Assembly: GCA_900552585.1 (NCBI GenBank)
Contig: USAB01000011.1
Span: 1-29,342 of the forward strand
Direction of reading: 5' to 3'
From: an uncultured Coriobacteriaceae bacterium
Lineage (GTDB): Bacteria; Actinomycetota; Coriobacteriia; Coriobacteriales; Eggerthellaceae
Length of the DNA: 29,342 bases
The position numbers and the translations under genes are program-made. Positions within the stretch are counted from its first letter, which is position 1. Each line of letters starts with the position of its first letter. Below, in pieces: positions 24,313-29,342 of this stretch. Under the pieces are notes generated by a model, which worked only from the letters and a program-made list of their open reading frames with translations, did no database searches and had not been told where the DNA came from.

Positions 24313-24738
24313 ATGCTCAACCAACTGACCGTTTTCATGCAAAATCGCGAGGGCCGTCTGGCGCAGCTGTGCCGTGCCCTTGCTCTGGCCGACATCAACA
24401 TGCACTCGCTGTACGTTGCCGATACGGAGGACTACGGCGTGGCCCGCATCTTCTGCGATACGCCTTCGGCCGCGCGCAAGGTGCTGAACTCCCAGGGGTT
24501 CCGCGCCACGCTCACGCCCGTCGTGGGCATTCGCGTTCCGAACGAGAAGGGCGGATTGGCGAATCTTTTGGAGTTCTTGGATGAGCATAAGGTGAATATC
24601 GAATACGGGTACTGCTTCAGCGTGAATCAGGATTACGCTATCGATGTCTTCAGAGCCGACGAGCCCGGCATTGAGCGCGAGCTGGAGCAGGCCGGTTATG
24701 TGATTGTCAAGAAGGAAGAAATCTACCAACGTGACTAA
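24313..24738 (+). CDS. tandem ACT-domain protein
   Basis: A 141-residue protein made of two ACT-like domains, residues about 3-70 (LTVFMQNREGRLAQLCRALALADINMHSL) and about 72-135 (VGIRVPNEKGGLANLLEFLDEHKVNIEY; quoted as landmarks). Such stand-alone tandem-ACT proteins bind small ligands, usually amino acids, and commonly sit next to paaK. It could sense an aromatic amino acid and modulate the ligase; this is inference. GGGGAGAG overlaps the paaK stop region ahead of ATG 24313. Its stop overlaps the likely start of the carboxypeptidase gene. Confidence 0.88.
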   Translation: MLNQLTVFMQNREGRLAQLCRALALADINMHSLYVADTEDYGVARIFCDTPSAARKVLNSQGFRATLTPVVGIRVPNEKGGLANLLEFLDEHKVNIEYGYCFSVNQDYAIDVFRADEPGIERELEQAGYVIVKKEEIYQRD

Positions 24739-26242
24739 CGCGACCATCGTTTCCCTATCGCAACAGAGCTCTCGAAAATGCGCAGGCCTTCTGGCCTGCG
24801 TGTTGTCGTGCATAGCGGCATTGACGCTGTGCTGTCCGTCCATTGCCCAGGCGAAGGTGCTGAAATCCGACATCATCGCCGGCGAATCCGTCCAGGATCG
24901 CGGCTACACGGCATCGCAATGCCCCAGCATCGACGCGAAGTACGCCATCGCCACGGACGAAGACGGCAATGTGCTGTTCGAACGCTCCGCAGACACGGCC
25001 GCCCAGATTGCCTCCATGACGAAGATCATGACGGCTATCGTTGCGTTGGACTACAACCCAGATCTGAACATCAAAGTCACCGTGACGTCCGAGGCGGCGA
25101 AGATCGGCGAATCGAGCGCCGGGCTGCAGCAGGGCGACACCATGAGCCTGAAGACCGCGCTGAATGCCATGATGGTTGCCTCTGGCAACGACGCCGCGCA
25201 GTCCATCGCCACATCCGTCGGTGCCGACATGCTGTACAACGAGGGCGGAGACTACGGCAACGAAGATGCCTGCGTTGCACGCTTCGTGCAGGCAATGAAC
25301 GACAAGGCTTCCGAACTCGGCCTGACGAACACGGAATTCACGAACCCGCACGGTCTAGACTACGGCGATTACAAGGGCGACCTGCACAGCTGCGCACGCG
25401 ATGTGGCAAAAGAGGCCGCATATGCCATGAAGAACAGCGCGTTCCGCAAGATTGTGAGCCAGTCTTCGGCGAACATCACGGTCACCCGCAACAATCAGAA
25501 GGTCGGCATCTCGCTGACAAGCACGGATGAGCTTATCGGTTCGTACGAGGGAACCGTGGGTGTGAAGACGGGCTATACGCAGAAAGCCGGTGCATGCTAT
25601 GCGGGCGCAAACGACCACAACGGCAAGGAATACTACGTCGTTATCATGAACAGCTCCAGCGAAGAGCAGCGCTTCACCGACGCCACGATCGTCTGGGACT
25701 GGATCTATGCGAACGAGACGGATTACAAGCTCATCAACTGCAGCGATACCGTGGATGCAACCATCAATAGCAACCAGAGCTCGTACCCGCTTGTCGCAGA
25801 AGTGGCGCATCAGGACTGGACGGATAAGACCATCAAAGCAACCGTGGCGGATCCCAACCAGACCATTGCCGCGTATACGTGGAACGGCAACATCTCCGAA
25901 GAAGTGGAATACGATAACGTTACCGGCAACGTGAGCGTCGGCGACAAGGTGGGCACGATCACGTTCAAGCAGCATAACGAAACCGTCGCCACAGTCGATC
26001 TGATTGCTGCCGAGGACGTGGCCGCCCCGAACTTCATCGAGGGGATAGGCATCTTCTGGCAGCGGATGTTCTCCAATTTCACTGGAGCGCAGACCGTTGC
26101 CCAAAGCACGCTGTACAATACCACTCCGTACCTGGTGGATAAAACGTCAAGCAGCACCTCGACTTCAACCTCTACTTCGACGACGACTTCTGATTCCAGC
26201 TCAATAACCACCACGTCCGATTCGACCGGCTCCAGCGAATAG
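24731..26242 (+). CDS. D-alanyl-D-alanine carboxypeptidase (penicillin-binding protein 5 family)
   Basis: A secreted serine-type D,D-carboxypeptidase (MEROPS S11) trimming peptidoglycan stem peptides. Catalytic motifs: Ser95-x2-Lys98 (SMTK), Ser151-Gly-Asn153 and Lys279-Thr-Gly281. A signal peptide with a Cys-rich hydrophobic core ends at about Ala41 (AQA). The catalytic domain runs to about residue 340. A PBP5-like beta domain follows, then a Ser/Thr low-complexity tail (about 475-503; bases 26149-26240) with no anchor helix. GTG 24731, overlapping the ACT gene by 8 nt with AAGGA upstream, gives 503 residues. An earlier TTG at 24704 is less likely. It lacks the C-terminal amphipathic anchor of E. 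coli PBP5. Confidence 0.92.
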   Translation: MTNATIVSLSQQSSRKCAGLLACVLSCIAALTLCCPSIAQAKVLKSDIIAGESVQDRGYTASQCPSIDAKYAIATDEDGNVLFERSADTAAQIASMTKIMTAIVALDYNPDLNIKVTVTSEAAKIGESSAGLQQGDTMSLKTALNAMMVASGNDAAQSIATSVGADMLYNEGGDYGNEDACVARFVQAMNDKASELGLTNTEFTNPHGLDYGDYKGDLHSCARDVAKEAAYAMKNSAFRKIVSQSSANITVTRNNQKVGISLTSTDELIGSYEGTVGVKTGYTQKAGACYAGANDHNGKEYYVVIMNSSSEEQRFTDATIVWDWIYANETDYKLINCSDTVDATINSNQSSYPLVAEVAHQDWTDKTIKATVADPNQTIAAYTWNGNISEEVEYDNVTGNVSVGDKVGTITFKQHNETVATVDLIAAEDVAAPNFIEGIGIFWQRMFSNFTGAQTVAQSTLYNTTPYLVDKTSSSTSTSTSTSTTTSDSSSITTTSDSTGSSE

Positions 26243-26283
26243 CGCACCGGCTTTGCGAACGGATTTCGATAACGAATACCCGT

Positions 26284-26299
26284 GGCCGCTTCGGCGGCC
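26284..26299. promoter_or_regulatory. UUCG-tetraloop hairpin ahead of the FHA gene
   Basis: GGCCGC-TTCG-GCGGCC is a perfect 6-bp hairpin with an extra-stable C(UUCG)G loop, 9 nt before the AAGGAGGG Shine-Dalgarno. No T-run follows, so it is not a classical terminator. It may be a processing or stability element between dacA-like and FHA messages. Confidence 0.45.
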
Positions 26300-26323
26300 C
26301 CGACCTCAAGGAGGGAAGGCATA

Positions 26324-26866
26324 ATGGCACAGACATGCCCCGTATGCAACGGACCGGTTTCCGAATCGGATGCCGTTTGCCCTGCCTGCGGCTTTAAACT
26401 CAAGGGAACCACCCAGGCGTTCCAATTCGTCAGTCAAACCGGCAACATCGGGCGCCCGGTGCCCGTTGAGGACTTGAGTGCCGTATCGGCACGTCGAGCC
26501 AAGGCAGCTATAGCGGATGCGGACGTGACGGACGAATCCATCGATGAGCCTTCCGCACCGGAACCGCCGGCAAAGCGGGAGACCGTTCTCACGGTTATCC
26601 GCGGACCGCAAACCGGCGTTGCGTTCGTGTTGGAGCCCCATACGCTGGTTGTGGGACGCGATCCGAAATGCGATGTGTTCTTGAACGACATGACGGTGTC
26701 GCGCGACCACGCACGCATCGAACCGGAAGGCAATGCGTTTAAGATCATCGATGACGACAGCTACAACGGCGTATGGATCAACAACGAAAACGTGAATAGC
26801 GCGCTGCTCCATGACGGGGACTTCATTCAGATAGGCGCATTCGGACTGCTGGTCAGCATCCGTTAG
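26324..26866 (+). CDS. zinc-ribbon plus FHA-domain protein
   Basis: A 180-residue cytoplasmic protein. The N-terminal zinc ribbon has Cys5-x2-Cys8 and Cys19-x2-Cys22 (CPVCN...CPACG). A flexible acidic linker (about 40-85) leads into a forkhead-associated domain. FHA signature: VGRDPKCDVFLND from residue 110, SRDHARI and the NGVWINNENV loop, which reads phosphothreonine peptides. AAGGAGGG 9 nt before ATG 26324 fixes the start, although the frame is open earlier. No Ser/Thr kinase or phosphatase lies in the window, so its phospho-partner is unknown. It sits between cell-wall and redox genes. Confidence 0.9.
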   Translation: MAQTCPVCNGPVSESDAVCPACGFKLKGTTQAFQFVSQTGNIGRPVPVEDLSAVSARRAKAAIADADVTDESIDEPSAPEPPAKRETVLTVIRGPQTGVAFVLEPHTLVVGRDPKCDVFLNDMTVSRDHARIEPEGNAFKIIDDDSYNGVWINNENVNSALLHDGDFIQIGAFGLLVSIR

Positions 26867-26885
26867 GCAATAGGGGAAAGGGATT

Positions 26886-26904
26886 GCGCCGCACCTGTCG
26901 GCGC
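26886..26904. promoter_or_regulatory. hairpin ahead of iorA
   Basis: GCGCCG (26886-26891) pairs with CGGCGC (26899-26904) across a 7-nt loop, immediately before the AAGGAG of iorA. There is no T-run. It is the second GC hairpin placed just upstream of an SD in this stretch. Possibly a transcript-processing or translation-tuning element. Confidence 0.35.
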
Positions 26905-26918
26905 GCAAGGAGACGAAC

Positions 26919-28691
26919 ATGGCATTTCTATCGAGCAACGAGGCCATAGCGCAGGGCGCTTGGGAGGCCGGAACGCATATCGGCGTCGCCTATCCAGGAA
27001 CGCCCTCAACGGAGACCATGGAGACCTTTGCAGAAAAGGACGGCGTCTATGCCGAGTGGGCTCCAAACGAGAAGGTTGCCGTCGAGGTCGCTGTAGGTGC
27101 CAGCGCCGGCGGTGCGCGCGTACTGGCAACCATGAAGCATGTCGGTGTGAATGTGGCTGCGGACCCGCTCTTCACGGCATCCTATACCGGCGTCAACGGC
27201 GGCATGCTGGTCATGGCGGCCGATGACCCCGGCATGCATTCGTCCCAGAACGAACAGGATTCGCGCTTTTATGCACAGGCGGCGCGCATACCGATTTTCG
27301 AGCCCAGCTCCTCAGAGGAGGCGTACCGCTTCGCAAAGGACGCCTTCGAGCTGTCCGAGCGCTTCGACACCCCATTCATGATCCGCACGACCGTCCGCAC
27401 CAGCCATGCGAAGACGTTGGTGGAGACGGGGGAGCGCACGGAGGTGCCCGTCAAGCCGTATCAGAAAGATCCGGCAAAATGGGTCATGATGCCTGCCTTC
27501 GCGAAACCCCGGCGAATCGAACAGGACAAGCGCATCGCCGCTCTGCGCGCTTGGATTGAGGACTGCCCATACAATGAGGTGCAGATGCGCGGAACGGACA
27601 TCGGCGTCATCTGCTCCGGAGCCGCATACCAATACGTCCGCGACGCATTGCCGAATGCGAGCGTTTTCAAGCTGGGCATTGCCTGGCCGGTACCGGCCCA
27701 GGCACTCAGGAATTTTGCGGCGCGGGTGGATGCCGTCTATGCCATCGACGAGGCAAGCGAGTACCTCTCGCAACAGGTGAAGGCGCTCGGCATTCCCGTG
27801 GCGCAAACGGAGAATCCGCTTCCGCCGAACGGCGAGCTGTCCCCGCTGAAGATTGCGCATGCATTCGGCATGGCGGAGCCAGAACACGAGCAGACGCCGG
27901 ACGACATTCCGAACCGTCCGCCTGCATTCTGCGCCGGATGCCCGCATCGCGTCGTGTTCAAGGAACTGTCGCGCCTGCGCGCCATTGTGACCGGCGACAT
28001 CGGTTGTTACACACTCGGCGCGCTTCCGCCGCTGTCCGGCATGGACACAACGCTGTGCATGGGCGCCTCTGTCTCCATGGCGCATGGTTTCGAACTTGCC
28101 ATGGCAGGAACGGAGCATCGTCCCATCGTCGGCGTCATCGGTGACTCCACGTTCGCGCATTCCGGACTGACTTCGTTGCTCGGCACGGCCTACAACGACG
28201 GCGCAGGCACCATCTGCATCCTGGACAACCGCACGACGGCCATGACGGGGCAGCAGGGTAACCCGTGCAACGGCATCACGCTGCAGCATCGTCCCAGCCG
28301 CGAGCTGAATATCGAGCGCGTGGTCAGGGCGCTGGGCATCGATGACGTGCGCACCGTGAATCCGCATGACGTGGAGGCCGTTCGCACGACGCTGAAGAGC
28401 GCTGTCTCGAACGACGATCTGACCGTTATCGTGTTCCGTTCGCCCTGTGTGCTGCTGGACAAGAAGAACAAGAAGGCACCGTACGAGGTGGGCGATTGCA
28501 CGGCCTGCGGCGTATGCATTTCCATCGGCTGCCCGGCGCTTTCCCGCGAGCCGGAGACCGGCCGCGCATTCATCGATCCCGACGCTTGCAACGGCTGGGG
28601 GCACATCGGGCCAAATTGCGCGCACCCGGATCGCAACGGCTGCGGCGACTGCGCGCAATATTGCCGATACGACGCCATCCATCAGAGGTAG
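26919..28691 (+). CDS. iorA: indolepyruvate ferredoxin oxidoreductase, alpha subunit
   Basis: A 590-residue TPP- and Fe-S-dependent 2-oxoacid:ferredoxin oxidoreductase alpha subunit converting indolepyruvate and other arylpyruvates plus CoA to aryl-acetyl-CoA, CO2 and reduced ferredoxin. Seen: YPGTPSTE (N-terminal pyrimidine-binding domain), AGCPHR, GDIGCYTLG, and the TPP-binding block GVIGDSTFAHSG...LDNRTTAMTGQQG. First cluster Cys527-x2-Cys530-x2-Cys533-x4-Cys538. The second would read CNG-CGDCAQYC but is interrupted by 15 residues after Cys557-Asn-Gly, so Cys557, (567), 575, 578 and 582 remain. AAGGAG precedes ATG 26919. Followed 9 nt later by iorB. The interruption may alter or displace one cluster. 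Confidence 0.94.
   Translation: MAFLSSNEAIAQGAWEAGTHIGVAYPGTPSTETMETFAEKDGVYAEWAPNEKVAVEVAVGASAGGARVLATMKHVGVNVAADPLFTASYTGVNGGMLVMAADDPGMHSSQNEQDSRFYAQAARIPIFEPSSSEEAYRFAKDAFELSERFDTPFMIRTTVRTSHAKTLVETGERTEVPVKPYQKDPAKWVMMPAFAKPRRIEQDKRIAALRAWIEDCPYNEVQMRGTDIGVICSGAAYQYVRDALPNASVFKLGIAWPVPAQALRNFAARVDAVYAIDEASEYLSQQVKALGIPVAQTENPLPPNGELSPLKIAHAFGMAEPEHEQTPDDIPNRPPAFCAGCPHRVVFKELSRLRAIVTGDIGCYTLGALPPLSGMDTTLCMGASVSMAHGFELAMAGTEHRPIVGVIGDSTFAHSGLTSLLGTAYNDGAGTICILDNRTTAMTGQQGNPCNGITLQHRPSRELNIERVVRALGIDDVRTVNPHDVEAVRTTLKSAVSNDDLTVIVFRSPCVLLDKKNKKAPYEVGDCTACGVCISIGCPALSREPETGRAFIDPDACNGWGHIGPNCAHPDRNGCGDCAQYCRYDAIHQR
28588..28642 (+). repeat. 10-bp direct repeats bounding a 45-bp in-frame insertion in iorA
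   Basis: GCAACGGCTG occurs at 28588-28597 and again at 28633-28642, exactly 45 bases apart, in the same reading frame. The repeats mark the edges of the extra 15 codons (residues 560-574) that split the second [4Fe-4S] motif of IorA. The intervening sequence is not itself a duplication of neighbouring DNA. Confidence 0.7.
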
Positions 28692-28700
28692 GAGCAGATC

Positions 28701-29297
28701 ATGGCCGATATCACGAATTCCGAAGCGAAAACCGTCCTTCTGTGCGGTGTAGGCGGTCAGGGCACGATTCTTGCTTCCGACCTGCTTGCCCGCGCCATCT
28801 GCGCGTCCGGATACGATGCGAAGATGAGCGAGATCCACGGCATGGCCCAACGCGGCGGCGCCGTTACCACCATCGTCCGCTTCGGCAAGGGGCAGGTCCA
28901 TTCCATGGTGTGCGATCCGGGCACGGCGGATTACCTGCTGTCCTTCGAGACCACGGAGGCGCTGCGCAACATCTCGTTCCTGAAGAAAGGCGGCGTGTTG
29001 CTGGTGAACGACGCTTCCATCAAACCCCAGTCCGTCCTGACGGGCAAGGGCCAGATGCCCGCGCACGTGCACGAGCGCCTGAAGGGCTATGGCGCGAAGC
29101 TTGTCCCGGCAAGCGCGCTTGCGCGCCAGGCCGGCTCTCCGAAGTCCGCAAACGTGGTTCTGCTGGGCGCTCTGGCGGCCTCGCTTCCGTTCGACCGGAA
29201 GATGTGGGACGAGATCATCGCCGCTCACGTGCCGCCGAAAACCATCGACGGCAACCTGAAGGCGTTCCAGCTGGGCATCGATGCCGTGACCGCGTAG
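28701..29297 (+). CDS. iorB: indolepyruvate ferredoxin oxidoreductase, beta subunit
   Basis: A 198-residue catalytic-gamma-type domain that pairs with IorA. GVGGQGTILASDLLARA near residues 13-29 is the family's opening motif, followed by SEIHGMAQRGGAV, the conserved substrate/CoA-side loop. TAG-GAGCAGATC places an AGGAG 6 nt before ATG 28701. It directly follows iorA in the standard iorAB order. No terminator is visible in the remaining 45 bases, so the operon may continue past the right edge. Confidence 0.94.
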   Translation: MADITNSEAKTVLLCGVGGQGTILASDLLARAICASGYDAKMSEIHGMAQRGGAVTTIVRFGKGQVHSMVCDPGTADYLLSFETTEALRNISFLKKGGVLLVNDASIKPQSVLTGKGQMPAHVHERLKGYGAKLVPASALARQAGSPKSANVVLLGALAASLPFDRKMWDEIIAAHVPPKTIDGNLKAFQLGIDAVTA

Positions 29298-29342
29298 ATG
29301 CTCTCAACCGCAGCGAAAACGAATGCATCGGCGGCGGCATCC

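Noticed and set aside
26149..26240. Short tandem repeat (ACTTC/ACCTC-like units)
   Set aside because: It is the codon-level reflection of the Ser/Thr-rich tail of the D,D-carboxypeptidase, not an independent repeat element.
27312..29228. Long minus-strand open frame opposite iorA/iorB
   Set aside because: Runs through two genes with strong motifs on the other strand; no SD and no recognisable domain.

Overview
This window looks chromosomal, from an anaerobic actinobacterium, most likely Coriobacteriia (Eggerthellales-like; inference from gene content and style, not a database match). It carries a rubrerythrin, an Ech-type energy-converting hydrogenase, indolepyruvate:ferredoxin oxidoreductase with phenylacetate-CoA ligase/ACT partners, Ala/Lys-rich protein tails and a decayed Ig-like surface-protein fragment. 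No phage, transposon, tRNA, rRNA or CRISPR array was seen.

Layout. 1-2406 (minus strand): the N-terminal part of an alpha/beta hydrolase that runs off the left edge, then an aroD-aroE (YdiB-like) pair ending in a clear terminator. 2620-7525 (plus): a YigZ/IMPACT protein, an AGCS sodium:alanine/glycine symporter with a strong terminator, a RumA-type 23S rRNA uracil methyltransferase, a broken surface-protein remnant and rubrerythrin with its own terminator. 7796-11077 (plus): an MFS carrier, a universal stress protein and an unrecognised 511-residue protein, ending at a long hairpin shared with the convergent queuosine cluster. 11185-13777 (minus): queD-queE-queC-queF, the pathway from the tetrahydropterin intermediate to preQ1. 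13971-19310 (plus): echABCDEF, a complete six-subunit membrane-bound [NiFe]-hydrogenase with both CxxC nickel-ligand pairs, closed by a terminator. 19604-22963 (plus): pgsA and a large VanW-family membrane protein. 23009-29297 (plus): paaK, a tandem-ACT protein, a D-Ala-D-Ala carboxypeptidase, a zinc-ribbon/FHA protein, iorA and iorB.

How the genes may work together. IorAB oxidises aryl-pyruvates from aromatic amino acids to aryl-acetyl-CoA and reduces ferredoxin. Ech can re-oxidise ferredoxin with protons, making H2 and an ion gradient. PaaK interconverts aryl-acetates and their CoA esters. Together these suggest amino-acid fermentation with ferredoxin-driven energy conservation. PgsA, the VanW protein and the D,D-carboxypeptidase form an envelope group between the two redox blocks.

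Points worth a second look: a 15-codon in-frame insertion flanked by 10-bp direct repeats inside the second [4Fe-4S] motif of IorA; an 80-residue Ala/Lys/Glu tail on EchD; a perfect dyad just upstream of echA; a short ORF with a strong Shine-Dalgarno that overlaps a pgsA start by ATGA; and the surface-protein relic behind rlmD.
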